Assembly: GCA_905207625.1 (NCBI GenBank)
Contig: CAJLLT010000007.1
Coordinates: forward strand, 1-64,000
Source of the DNA: an uncultured Eubacteriales bacterium
GTDB taxonomy: Bacteria > Bacillota > Clostridia > Oscillospirales > UBA644
Direction of reading: 5' to 3'
DNA length: 64,000 nucleotides
Shown: positions 44,691-53,084 of the stretch, piece by piece
Layout: each line of letters begins with the position of its first letter
How positions within the stretch are numbered: position 1 is the first letter of the stretch
Program-made: the position numbers and the translations under genes
The notes under the pieces: generated by a model
What the model saw: the letters and a program-made list of their open reading frames with translations, nothing else
The model's database searches: none
Told to the model about the DNA's origin: nothing

Positions 44691-44743
44691 AATATGGAAC
44701 AAAAGTTCAATCTGAAAAAATCAACTTCTCGAAAGGAATTGTC

Positions 44744-45823
44744 ATGAGCAGAGTTTATAATTTTTCTGCGGGTCCATCGATGTTGCCCGAAGAAGTGCTT
44801 AAAAAGGCACAGGAACAGATGTTGGAGTATGAGGACAGCGGCATGTCCGTTATGGAGATGAGCCACCGATCCAAAACATATGAAGCCATAATCAACGGTG
44901 CCGAATCCCTTTTACGGGAAGTTATGAATATCCCTTCCAACTACAAAGTTCTTTTCCTTCAGGGTGGCGCATCTTCTCAGTTTTCGATGATCCCCCTCAA
45001 TCTTATGAAGAAAAAGAAAATAGACCTGGTACTTACAGGTCAGTGGGCACAGAAAGCCTTTGACGAGGCGTCCCGCTACGGACAGGTAAATGTCGTTGCC
45101 TCCTCCAAAGACAAAATATACAACTACATACCGAAGCTTGACCCCGCAAAATTTGACAAAGATGCGGATTATTTCTATATCTGCCAGAACAACACCATTT
45201 ACGGAACCCGTTTTGCAACCCTGCCCGATACCGGAAATGTTCCGCTGGTTGCTGACCTGTCATCCTGCATCCTCAGCGAGCCTGTTGATGTATCAAAGTA
45301 CGGACTGATCTTTGCCGGGGCGCAGAAAAACATGGGTCCTGCCGGTCTGACGGTGGTAATAATAAGAGAAGACCTCATTACAACTCCCATGGACATAACC
45401 CCTCAGATGTTCAAATACAAGATCCACGCGGATAACGGCTCAATGTATAATACTCCCCCCACCTATGCCATCTATATCTGCAAGCTTGTTCTTGAATGGA
45501 TAAAGAATCTCGGCGGACTTGAAAAAATGGCAGAGATCAATTACAAAAAAGCTGCAATCATATATGATTTCCTTGACAGTTCCAAAATGTTCTCCGCCAC
45601 TGTTCAGGGAGAAGACCGCTCCATAATGAATATACCCTTCGTTACGGGCAATGAGGAGCTTGATGCAAAATTCGTCAAACAGGCTGCCGCCGCAGGCTTT
45701 GTAAACCTCAAGGGTCACAGAAGTGTCGGCGGAATGAGAGCCAGCATCTACAACGCGATGCCTGTCGAGGGTTGCGAAGCCCTGGTTAAATTCATGGCTG
45801 AATTTGAAAAGGAGAACGCATAA
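44744..45823 (+). CDS. serC: Phosphoserine aminotransferase
   Basis: The 359-residue PLP enzyme makes phosphoserine from 3-phosphohydroxypyruvate and glutamate. It starts NFSAGPSMLPEEVL; the PLP lysine lies in FAGAQKNMGPAG near residue 196, and the C-terminal HRSVGGMRASIYNAMP is diagnostic. GAAAGGA precedes the ATG. It overlaps serA by one base (TAATG). Confidence 0.97.
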   Translation: MSRVYNFSAGPSMLPEEVLKKAQEQMLEYEDSGMSVMEMSHRSKTYEAIINGAESLLREVMNIPSNYKVLFLQGGASSQFSMIPLNLMKKKKIDLVLTGQWAQKAFDEASRYGQVNVVASSKDKIYNYIPKLDPAKFDKDADYFYICQNNTIYGTRFATLPDTGNVPLVADLSSCILSEPVDVSKYGLIFAGAQKNMGPAGLTVVIIREDLITTPMDITPQMFKYKIHADNGSMYNTPPTYAIYICKLVLEWIKNLGGLEKMAEINYKKAAIIYDFLDSSKMFSATVQGEDRSIMNIPFVTGNEELDAKFVKQAAAAGFVNLKGHRSVGGMRASIYNAMPVEGCEALVKFMAEFEKENA

Positions 45824-46992
45824 TGTATTCAATCAAAACTCTGAACAAGATCTCCCCTGTCGGACTGGAAAAACTTGATCTTAACAGATATAACTGCTCC
45901 GACAGCGAATCTGATCCTGACGGTATAATAGTCCGTTCCGCGTCGCTTCACGAATATGAATTCAACCGCAACCTCAAGGGAATTGCCCGTGCGGGTGCCG
46001 GTGTCAACAATATCCCGATAGATAAATGCACCGCCGCAGGCATAGCCGTGTTCAACACCCCCGGCGGAAACGCGAACGCCGTCAAGGAGCTTACCGTGGC
46101 TTCCTTTTTCCTTGCGTCCAGAAAAATCGTTGATGCAATAAACTGGGCTCAGACACTCAAGGGCAAAGGTGCTGAGATCCCTGCTCTCGTTGAAAAGGGA
46201 AAGAGCAACTTTACCGGCCCGGAACTTGCGGGTAAAAAGCTCGGCGTAATCGGTCTCGGAGCTATCGGAAGCCTTATCGTCAATGCCGCACTGGGTCTGA
46301 ATATGGAAGTATACGGCTATGATAACTATCTGTCCGTGGAAAGTGCGCTGAGAATGAGCCGCGGACTGAAGCGGGTCGACAGTGTCAGGGCAATTTACGA
46401 AAATTGCGATTACATAACGGTCCATGTTCCCCTCACTCCCGACACTAAGGGAATGATAAACAAGGATGTTATAGCGCAGATGAAAGACGGAGTCCGCCTG
46501 TTCAATTTTTCCAGAGGTGATATTATCAATAAAGAGGATGTTGCGCAGGCTCTGGAATCCGGAAAGATCGCCAAATACGTAACGGACTTCCCGGATGAAG
46601 AAGTCCTCGCGATGAAAAACGTGATCGCTATCCCCCACCTTGCGGCATCTACACCTGAATCTGAGGATAACTGTGCGGTCATGGCGGTAAATGAGCTTAC
46701 CGACTACCTGGAAAACGGAAACACCGTAAACAGTGTGAATTTTCCCAACGTATCCTCCGAAAGAAGCACAGGAAGCCGTATATGCGTGTTGCACCGGAAT
46801 ATCCCGAACATGCTCACCCAGATAACGTCTGTTGTCAGTGCGGAGAATTACAACATTGAATTTATGCACAGCAAAAGCCGCGGTGATGTATCCTACGCCA
46901 TATTTGATATGACAAAAACCATCACCGATCCGATGATCGCGGAAAAGATATCTAAAGTTGACGGCGTTATGAACGTCCGGGTCATTGACTGA
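45823..46992 (+). CDS. serA: D-3-phosphoglycerate dehydrogenase
   Basis: The 389-residue NAD enzyme opens serine synthesis. Seen are the NAD-binding GKKLGVIGLGAIGSLIVNAA (near residue 140), the catalytic-region HVPLTPDTKGMIN, the His of IPHLAAST, and a C-terminal ACT domain (about 315-389) that may sense serine. Translationally coupled to serC; the transcript ends at the hairpin 47018-47070. Confidence 0.97.
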   Translation: MYSIKTLNKISPVGLEKLDLNRYNCSDSESDPDGIIVRSASLHEYEFNRNLKGIARAGAGVNNIPIDKCTAAGIAVFNTPGGNANAVKELTVASFFLASRKIVDAINWAQTLKGKGAEIPALVEKGKSNFTGPELAGKKLGVIGLGAIGSLIVNAALGLNMEVYGYDNYLSVESALRMSRGLKRVDSVRAIYENCDYITVHVPLTPDTKGMINKDVIAQMKDGVRLFNFSRGDIINKEDVAQALESGKIAKYVTDFPDEEVLAMKNVIAIPHLAASTPESEDNCAVMAVNELTDYLENGNTVNSVNFPNVSSERSTGSRICVLHRNIPNMLTQITSVVSAENYNIEFMHSKSRGDVSYAIFDMTKTITDPMIAEKISKVDGVMNVRVID

Positions 46993-47017
46993 TTTTTTCA
47001 TTTAATTGAATAGATTT

Positions 47018-47070
47018 CCTCCCGCAGGAAATAATGTCGGTATAAACGACTTTTCCTGCGGGAGGTTTTT
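47018..47070 (+). terminator. serA terminator that also buries the next gene's ribosome binding site
   Basis: A perfect 14-bp stem, CCTCCCGCAGGAAA (47018-47031) with TTTCCTGCGGGAGG (47052-47065), is followed by TTTTT. Its 3' arm ends in GGGAGG, the Shine-Dalgarno site of the M23 gene whose ATG is at 47073. The 5' arm can instead form a small local hairpin (TTTCCT/AGGAAA, 47015-47031). Confidence 0.75.
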
Positions 47071-47072
47071 AT

Positions 47073-47810
47073 ATGTCCGGTTCATACAGAAAAAAGAAAG
47101 GTTTCATCTCCGCTCTTGCCGGGGATAAAGGATTTTATTCGGTACTGACCGTAAGCATACTCATGGTATGTCTTGCGGCTTATCTTGCGCTGAGTTACGG
47201 CGGAACACCGCAGCATCAGCAGATTGAAAAACCGTCGGAAAGCACAAAGACAATAAATTCAGATGATATCAGGCCCAATCCGTTCCAGGAGGTCACCCCG
47301 ACCGAAGATTCCAAGGTCAGTAAACCGATGGAAGGAATAACGGAGGCTCCGACTCAACCGGCAACTGAGCCTGCGACAACGGAGCAGACAAAAGTCACAT
47401 TCATTATTCCTGTTGATATGACTCTTGTCGGGTCAGTCAACGTTTTTGCCGGAACGTCCCCCGTGTTTTCCGAGACACTTAATGATTGGAGACTTCATCA
47501 GGGAATGGACTTTCTGACCAGCGGAACCCGGCCCGTATATGCCTCGGCAAACGGCGTAGTCGAAGATGTTTACGAGGATGCCATGATGGGTTGTTCCCTG
47601 CTGATACTTCACCCTGACGGCAGCCGCAGCCTGTATCAGTCAATGTCCACCGTCAGCGTGAATAAAAATGAAGCTGTTACAGCCGGAAAAATAGTGGGAT
47701 ATACCGGCAAAACCGCGGATGCGGAAGAGACGATGGGCGAGCATCTGCACTTTGCGGTGATCCGTGACGGAGCATTCATTGACCCCAATGATCTTTTCAT
47801 GATACACTGA
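47073..47810 (+). CDS. SpoIIQ-like M23 peptidase-fold protein
   Basis: The 245-residue protein has one membrane anchor (about residues 22-42), a Thr/Glu/Pro linker near 91-103 and a LytM/M23 domain (about 108-245). Zinc ligands H142 and D146 (HQGMDF) and H226 (HLH, 224-226) are kept, but the second catalytic His, usually in YxHL, is replaced (YQSM, residues 188-191). This resembles SpoIIQ, which pairs with SpoIIIAH to join forespore and mother cell. The upstream hairpin buries its ribosome binding site. Confidence 0.85.
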   Translation: MSGSYRKKKGFISALAGDKGFYSVLTVSILMVCLAAYLALSYGGTPQHQQIEKPSESTKTINSDDIRPNPFQEVTPTEDSKVSKPMEGITEAPTQPATEPATTEQTKVTFIIPVDMTLVGSVNVFAGTSPVFSETLNDWRLHQGMDFLTSGTRPVYASANGVVEDVYEDAMMGCSLLILHPDGSRSLYQSMSTVSVNKNEAVTAGKIVGYTGKTADAEETMGEHLHFAVIRDGAFIDPNDLFMIH

Positions 47811-47828
47811 CGTCCCAGTTTTTATTAT

Positions 47829-47869
47829 AGCAGAAGAGGTATACCGGACTCCGGTATACCTCTTCTGCT
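47829..47869. terminator. Bidirectional terminator
   Basis: A perfect 19-bp stem with a 3-base loop lies between the convergent M23 and SPFH genes. No long T-tract follows on either strand. Confidence 0.75.
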
Positions 47870-47885
47870 TAATACTGGATTTATA

Positions 47886-48833
47886 TCAATCTTTTACAAT
47901 TTCCTTGAGCGTTCCGGCAAGACCGGCAACAGACTGTATCTGTGACGGAATAATGATCTTTGTCGCCTTTCCGTCTGCGGCTTTTCCGAAAGCTTCCATG
48001 GCCTTGAGCCGGAGCACCGCATCTGAGGGAGCGGCCTCATTGAGTTTTTTCAGACCCAGTGCATTTGCCTCCTGGACCTTAAGAATAGCCTCAGCCTCAC
48101 CTTCGGCCTCCCTGATCCGGACTTCTTTTTCGGCTTCCGCACGAAGTATTGCCGCCTGCTTTTCCGCTTCTGCGGTGAGGATCATTGATTCCTTCTGTCC
48201 TTCCGCGACAAGAATCGCACTCTTTTTATCACCCTCGGCACGAAGGATGGATTCACGGCGTTCACGTTCGGCCTTCATCTGCTTTTCCATGGCATCGCGT
48301 ATTTCTTTGGGAGGAATTATATTCTTAAGCTCCACGCGCATAACCTTGATGCCCCAGGGATCGGTTGCTATGTCAAGGATTGAACGCATTTTGGTATTGA
48401 TAATATCCCTTGAAGTAAGAGTGGCGTCGAGTTCAAGATCACCGATAATATTTCTCAGGGTCGTTGCGGTAAGATTTTCTATTGCCGACATGGGGTTTTC
48501 AACACCGTAAGCGTAAAGCTTCGGATCAGTGATTTCAAAATATACTACGGTATCTATCTGCATGGTAACATTATCTTTTGTGATAACCGGCTGAGGATCG
48601 AAATCCACGACCTGTTCCTTCAGAGACATGACTTTTGCGACCTTGTCAATCAGAGGTATTTTCACATGAAGACCCGTTTTCCAGGTCGCAAGGTATGATC
48701 CGAGCCTTTCAACGACGATCGCCTGCGTCTGGGACACGATTCTGATATTTGAAATTATCAGGAGCAGGACAATGATGATCACCGCCGCCACAGCGACGAA
48801 TCCTCCGGCAATTGATGCGACAGTAAGTAACAT
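47886..48833 (-). CDS. SPFH-domain membrane protein (paraslipin type)
   Basis: The 315-residue protein has an N-terminal membrane segment (about residues 8-30) and a Band-7/SPFH domain (about 35-200; VVERLGSYLATWKTGLHVKIPLIDKV). A charged coiled coil rich in AEA/EGQKES repeats follows. Such proteins scaffold membrane microdomains, often with NfeD, which is encoded just upstream with a 14-nt gap. Confidence 0.94.
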   Translation of the reverse strand: MLLTVASIAGGFVAVAAVIIIVLLLIISNIRIVSQTQAIVVERLGSYLATWKTGLHVKIPLIDKVAKVMSLKEQVVDFDPQPVITKDNVTMQIDTVVYFEITDPKLYAYGVENPMSAIENLTATTLRNIIGDLELDATLTSRDIINTKMRSILDIATDPWGIKVMRVELKNIIPPKEIRDAMEKQMKAERERRESILRAEGDKKSAILVAEGQKESMILTAEAEKQAAILRAEAEKEVRIREAEGEAEAILKVQEANALGLKKLNEAAPSDAVLRLKAMEAFGKAADGKATKIIIPSQIQSVAGLAGTLKEIVKD

Positions 48834-48847
48834 GATTAACCCTCCGT

Positions 48848-49330
48848 TCAGTTTTTATCCGACACCGTTTCTTTTACGGTATCGCTTGAATGACAAATAA
48901 CTTTGACCCCTTCGATCCGGTCTACAACAACCTGTTGTCCCTGATCAATAACTTCCCCGTCCGCCGACCGTGCCATCCATCTGTTTCCGGATATGAGCAC
49001 CGACCCGGTTTCGGCCGTATTATCGATTTTTTCTTCAACTACGGCAGTCTGCCCCACCACGGTATCCGCATTGGTAGCAACTATGGACGGTTTGAGTTTT
49101 TTACGCACAAGAGGCCTCGTGAGTACAAGAGACGCAACGGACACCGTCAGAAATACGATCAGGCACGCCCATTCGGGAAGTCCGAAAAGAGAAACTATCA
49201 GCGCCGCAAGCGCACCCGCAGCAAACCAGATCGTAACCAGACTTGCGGTCACGGCTTCAATAACAACAAAAACAATAAGCAAAGCAAGCCAGACATAGGT
49301 CACATCAAAATTTCCGAATATTTCGGGCAA
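48848..49330 (-). CDS. NfeD-family membrane protein
   Basis: The protein (160 residues from this start) has about three membrane segments in its first half (VTYVWLALLIVFVVIEAV, then WFAAGALAALIVSLF) and a C-terminal OB-fold domain (VVGQTAVVEEKIDNTAETG, VLISGNRWMARS). NfeD proteins work with SPFH partners. The start is ambiguous: ATG 49345 and GTG 49339 lie close to the predicted transcription start, whereas TTG 49330 has GGAGG eight bases upstream and is preferred here. Confidence 0.88.
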   Translation of the reverse strand: MPEIFGNFDVTYVWLALLIVFVVIEAVTASLVTIWFAAGALAALIVSLFGLPEWACLIVFLTVSVASLVLTRPLVRKKLKPSIVATNADTVVGQTAVVEEKIDNTAETGSVLISGNRWMARSADGEVIDQGQQVVVDRIEGVKVICHSSDTVKETVSDKN

Positions 49331-49371
49331 ATCCAGCACCTCCATTCCACAGAGGTTCACTCTGTAGCAAT

Positions 49372-49400
49372 ATTATAGCATACTTTTATACGATTTGCAA
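49372..49400 (-). promoter_or_regulatory. Sigma-A promoter of nfeD-SPFH
   Basis: Minus strand TTGCAA, 17-bp spacer, TATAAT. Confidence 0.75.
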
Positions 49401-49473
49401 GTACCCGGAAAACTTTTTCAGCGTCCGGGTCATATAATGTAAAAGAACTGAAACAGAAAGAACGGATAATCCG

Positions 49474-49698
49474 ATGACATATAAATGTATACTTGTAAAA
49501 TCGTCAACCTATGCACAGAAAGCGGCTGGAATACTCTCCAGAAAAGGGATAAACGCCTACGTCACCCGGCAGACTTTCAACAGTAAATACGGCTGCGCCC
49601 GTTGCATTAAAGTTTCGGATAAAGATGTGCAGAAAGCAAAAGAGATCATGCGCAATGAGGGCATCCCCCTTACCGGAGATGTGTACGACTATGAATAA
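49474..49698 (+). CDS. DUF3343 protein, putative sulfur/selenium carrier
   Basis: The 74-residue protein matches DUF3343 (YKCILVKSSTYAQKAAGILSRKGI, KYGCARCIKVS) with a CxxC motif at about residues 41-44. The family is described as a putative Se/S carrier, often linked to cysteine desulfurases, and here the desulfurase gene overlaps its last codons. The Cys pair may receive persulfide from the neighbour (inference). Confidence 0.88.
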   Translation: MTYKCILVKSSTYAQKAAGILSRKGINAYVTRQTFNSKYGCARCIKVSDKDVQKAKEIMRNEGIPLTGDVYDYE

Positions 49699-50815
49699 TA
49701 CCGTATACCTTGACAACGCCGCATCAAGCTTCCCCAAGCCCCCGTGCGTATTCAGGGCAGTTCTGTCCGCGATATCCGAAAATGCGGCAAATCCGGGAAG
49801 AAGCGGACATTTCATGTCAGAACAGGCTGCAATACGGGTTTTCAATGCACGTCACACTGTTGCGGAGTACTTCGGACTGAGCGGCGGAGAAGAAAACGTT
49901 ATTTTCACTCTCAACGCGACCCATGCGATAAACACCGTCATTAACGGAGTTCTCCAGAACGGAGGACATGCGCTTATCTCAGATATGGAACACAATTCGG
50001 TCCTGAGACCCCTGGAAGCACTCAGTCGCAGGGGGAATGTGCGCTATGACGCGGTCAGAACCGTAACCGGAGGTGCGGCGGATTTCATACCCGCTTTCAG
50101 ACGTGATACAAAACTTGTTTTCGTTACCCACGCCTCAAATGTTACGGGACAAATGCTGGATATTGCGGATATCGGAAAGGCCTGCAGGCAAAGAGGGATC
50201 CTGTTTGCCGTTGACGCATCCCAGACTGCCGGACATCTGAGATATGATCTTTCAAAGTTACCGGTGGATTTTGTTTGTACTGCGGGACACAAAGGACTTT
50301 TCGGTCCTCAGGGAACGGGATTGTTGCTCCTGAACACAAAATATCCTCTTCCTCCGCTGCTTTACGGCGGAACAGGTACCATGTCAATGAGCGCTTCCCA
50401 GCCGCAGATACGTCCTGAAGCTTACGAAAGCGGAACTGTGAATACCCCCGGGATTCTCGGTCTCGCCGCAGGTATTGATTTTCTGAGAAAAAATGCCGAT
50501 GCGCTGGCGTCAAACGAGCGTAACGCCTACGAATACGCACTGACCCGATTGAAAAAAACCGACGGAATAACCGTACTGACTCCCGAAAACAGCATCTCTT
50601 CCCTTCTGGCTTTCAATGTACGTGATCTTCATTCGGAAAAAGTGACCGAAATACTCAGCCAGAACGGGATATGCGTACGTGGCGGCTATCACTGTTCCAT
50701 GCTGATGCACAGAAAACTGGGAACAGAAGCTACTGGTGTTGTAAGAGCCTCCTTCGGAGGTTTCAATACCGTAACGGATGCGGAAAAACTAATTTTTTGC
50801 TTAAAAAAATGTTAA
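49691..50815 (+). CDS. Class V aminotransferase, cysteine desulfurase type
   Basis: The 374-residue PLP enzyme has NTVYLDNAASSFPKP at the start, HNSVLRPLEAL, and the PLP lysine in CTAGHKGLFGPQGTG near residue 200. The C-terminal GGYHCSMLMHRKLGT holds the Cys expected to carry sulfur. It probably converts cysteine to alanine plus persulfide. The start at 49691 lies inside the last codons of the DUF3343 gene (overlap 8 bases), with GGAG upstream. Confidence 0.93.
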   Translation: MNNTVYLDNAASSFPKPPCVFRAVLSAISENAANPGRSGHFMSEQAAIRVFNARHTVAEYFGLSGGEENVIFTLNATHAINTVINGVLQNGGHALISDMEHNSVLRPLEALSRRGNVRYDAVRTVTGGAADFIPAFRRDTKLVFVTHASNVTGQMLDIADIGKACRQRGILFAVDASQTAGHLRYDLSKLPVDFVCTAGHKGLFGPQGTGLLLLNTKYPLPPLLYGGTGTMSMSASQPQIRPEAYESGTVNTPGILGLAAGIDFLRKNADALASNERNAYEYALTRLKKTDGITVLTPENSISSLLAFNVRDLHSEKVTEILSQNGICVRGGYHCSMLMHRKLGTEATGVVRASFGGFNTVTDAEKLIFCLKKC

Positions 50816-50830
50816 ATAATAAAAATATAC

Positions 50831-50859
50831 TTGATTTTCCACGGAATAACTGTTATAAT
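50831..50859 (+). promoter_or_regulatory. Sigma-A promoter of the cdaA operon
   Basis: TTGATT, 17-bp spacer, TATAAT. The leader of about 85 nt contains a CCCGTT/AACGGG hairpin near 50908-50929. Confidence 0.75.
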
Positions 50860-50952
50860 GTAACTGAAAATACTTAACAGCAGGTTTTGTGGAATATCAC
50901 GGTGTGCCCGTTCGCCGGAAGAAACGGGATCTTACAGATAACGGGAGTATCA

Positions 50953-51819
50953 ATGGTTGACTTTTTCAAGAATATGTGGAGCTTTATAGCCACAACCATA
51001 ACCCACATCAGCATTTTTGACATAGTCGATATACTTCTGGTGTCGGTTCTTGTTTATACGGTCATTAAATTTGCCCGGGACACCCGCGCCGCACAGCTTT
51101 TCAAGGGAATTATACTGCTGATAATTCTCCTGCAGGTCGCCGAACTACTCAACCTTTCCGCAACCCGTTATATTCTGAATTCATGTCTTGAATTCGGTGT
51201 TCTTGCGGTCATAATCCTTTTCCAGCCCGAGCTCCGCAATGTTCTGGAGAAAATGGGACGGAAAAGTTTCGGAAAGATCATAATCGGACAGGACGAAGAG
51301 GGAAAGAGCGAAGAAAGTACAAAGGAAATGATCTCCAACCTGACCAAAGCGGTCAGTAATTTCTCCGCGACAAAGACCGGTGCCCTTATAGTAATCGAAC
51401 GTATAACAAAACTCGGGAATATAATATCCACCGGAAAAGTGCTTGATGCATCCACGACCCCCGAACTTGTAATGAATATTTTCTTCAACAAGGCGCCTCT
51501 GCATGACGGCGCAATGATAATCCGGAACAACAGGATCATTGCCGCCGGATGTATCCTTCCCCTGTCGGACAACCTTAATGACCCCGAACTGGGAACACGC
51601 CACAGGGCAGGACTGGGAATGAGTGAAAACTCCGACGCCATAGTTATCATTGTTTCGGAAGAAACGGGCATAATCTCAACGGCAATAGACGGCAAATTGA
51701 CAAGAAGACTTACACCGGATGCCCTTGCGAACACGCTTACAAAGCTGCTTATGGCAAAGAAGGATGAGAAAAAGGAATTTCTCCCCTCACTCTGGAAAGG
51801 ACGTAAAAAAGAGAAATGA
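50953..51819 (+). CDS. cdaA: Diadenylate cyclase CdaA
   Basis: The 288-residue membrane enzyme makes cyclic di-AMP from two ATP. It has three N-terminal membrane segments (about residues 12-95) and the DAC domain with DGA (185-187) and GTRHRA (214-219). Cyclic di-AMP controls potassium and osmolyte transport and cell-wall balance. The start at 50953 has GGGAG five bases upstream. cdaR overlaps its end by four bases. Confidence 0.96.
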   Translation: MVDFFKNMWSFIATTITHISIFDIVDILLVSVLVYTVIKFARDTRAAQLFKGIILLIILLQVAELLNLSATRYILNSCLEFGVLAVIILFQPELRNVLEKMGRKSFGKIIIGQDEEGKSEESTKEMISNLTKAVSNFSATKTGALIVIERITKLGNIISTGKVLDASTTPELVMNIFFNKAPLHDGAMIIRNNRIIAAGCILPLSDNLNDPELGTRHRAGLGMSENSDAIVIIVSEETGIISTAIDGKLTRRLTPDALANTLTKLLMAKKDEKKEFLPSLWKGRKKEK

Positions 51820-53084
51820 GCAAGATAACTGATTTTTTCAAGTCCCTGATTGCCAGAGACGGAATCGTCCGGATTATTTCTCTCGTTCTCGCTATAGGAC
51901 TGTGGCTTTATATCGTCAACATAGCTGATCCCAGCACCACAAGGGAATATACCGATATTCCCGTGCAGTTCAATTATGAAGGCTCAACGGCGGATACCAA
52001 TGAACTCATGCCTTTACTTGCTAGTACCGTTTTTACCGTGAACGTCAAGGTTTCCGGTCCGAGGACCAGTTTTATTAATTTTTCAAAATACAAGATAACA
52101 GCAAAACTCAACATGAATTCGGTCGGTGCAGAGGGTACCTACAATATCCCGATATACGTATCGACCGCCGATGAGGCTCTCTCCTGCGAAATCGTCGGTG
52201 ACAATTACGTTTCAATAGAGTTCAAAAAGAGGGCAAAAGCGGTCATCAACCTACAGTACGAGAAGATCGGAAATTATGTTTCCGGTTATGTGGAGACAAA
52301 TGTCAACATTGAGCCCTCCACCGTTACGGTCTCGGGCCCGAGAGACGTGGTTGAGCGCATCAGTACCGCTTCCGCAAAGGTTTCCGTAATAGGCTACAAG
52401 GAAAACTTTACAAAACTTGTTGATATTTCCCTTTTTGATGCAAACGGGGCGGCAGTAGACCGCACCTTCCTTACCCTTGATGTCACCCAGGCGTATATTG
52501 ACGTAGATCTCGAATATCAGAAGGAAGTTCCTTTCCGGCTGAGCCTTGTAAACCGCTACGGAGGCGATGAATCCTCGTATGCCGTGGTTAATTTTTCCAC
52601 TCCGACGATCGTCCTGAGAGGACCTGAAGATATTCTCTCGGGAATTGAATCAATAGATGTCGGACCGGTATATCTTGATACCATTAAAGCCTCGCATATG
52701 ACCTTTACCCTGCCCGTGACTTTGCCGGGCCAGATAACATCTGTAGACGAGATAACTCAGGTTACCGCCGACGTTTCCCTCGGCACCCCGAAGACAAAGA
52801 CTTTCACACTCGATAAAAATATCCTGCAAAAAACGGAGTTTCTCAACCTTGATCCGGCATATACAGCCGCGGTCACAACCAGAAGTCTTAAAGTTGCCCT
52901 CCGTGCTCAGTCGGACGTTATCGATGACATAAGTGCCGATGATTTCATCCTTTATGTCGATCTCAACGCGAAAGATCCGGAGACCGGAAAATACCCGCTT
53001 TCCATAACTCTTCCCGGATATATTCCCGGCGGTTTTATGGCTCAGTACTACGTTGATGTTGATCTTGAACCGATAAATCACTGA
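51816..53084 (+). CDS. cdaR: CdaA regulator CdaR (YbbR-domain protein)
   Basis: The 422-residue protein has one N-terminal membrane anchor (about residues 16-36, IVRIISLVLAIGLWLYIVNIADPS) and about four extracytoplasmic YbbR repeats. Each has the Val-Thr-Val-x-Gly-Pro pattern (VKVSGPRTSF, VTVSGPRDVV, IVLRGPEDIL). CdaR binds and modulates CdaA. The start overlaps the cdaA stop (ATGA), as in most Firmicutes. Confidence 0.95.
   Translation: MSKITDFFKSLIARDGIVRIISLVLAIGLWLYIVNIADPSTTREYTDIPVQFNYEGSTADTNELMPLLASTVFTVNVKVSGPRTSFINFSKYKITAKLNMNSVGAEGTYNIPIYVSTADEALSCEIVGDNYVSIEFKKRAKAVINLQYEKIGNYVSGYVETNVNIEPSTVTVSGPRDVVERISTASAKVSVIGYKENFTKLVDISLFDANGAAVDRTFLTLDVTQAYIDVDLEYQKEVPFRLSLVNRYGGDESSYAVVNFSTPTIVLRGPEDILSGIESIDVGPVYLDTIKASHMTFTLPVTLPGQITSVDEITQVTADVSLGTPKTKTFTLDKNILQKTEFLNLDPAYTAAVTTRSLKVALRAQSDVIDDISADDFILYVDLNAKDPETGKYPLSITLPGYIPGGFMAQYYVDVDLEPINH

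Noticed and set aside
44610..44743. Possible regulatory RNA before serC
   Set aside because: The promoter leaves only about 45 nt of leader with one short GAAC/GTTC pairing; too little for a known element.
45829..47001. 390-codon open frame antisense to serA
   Set aside because: serA is complete with all motifs; the antisense frame is a codon-bias shadow without a start site.
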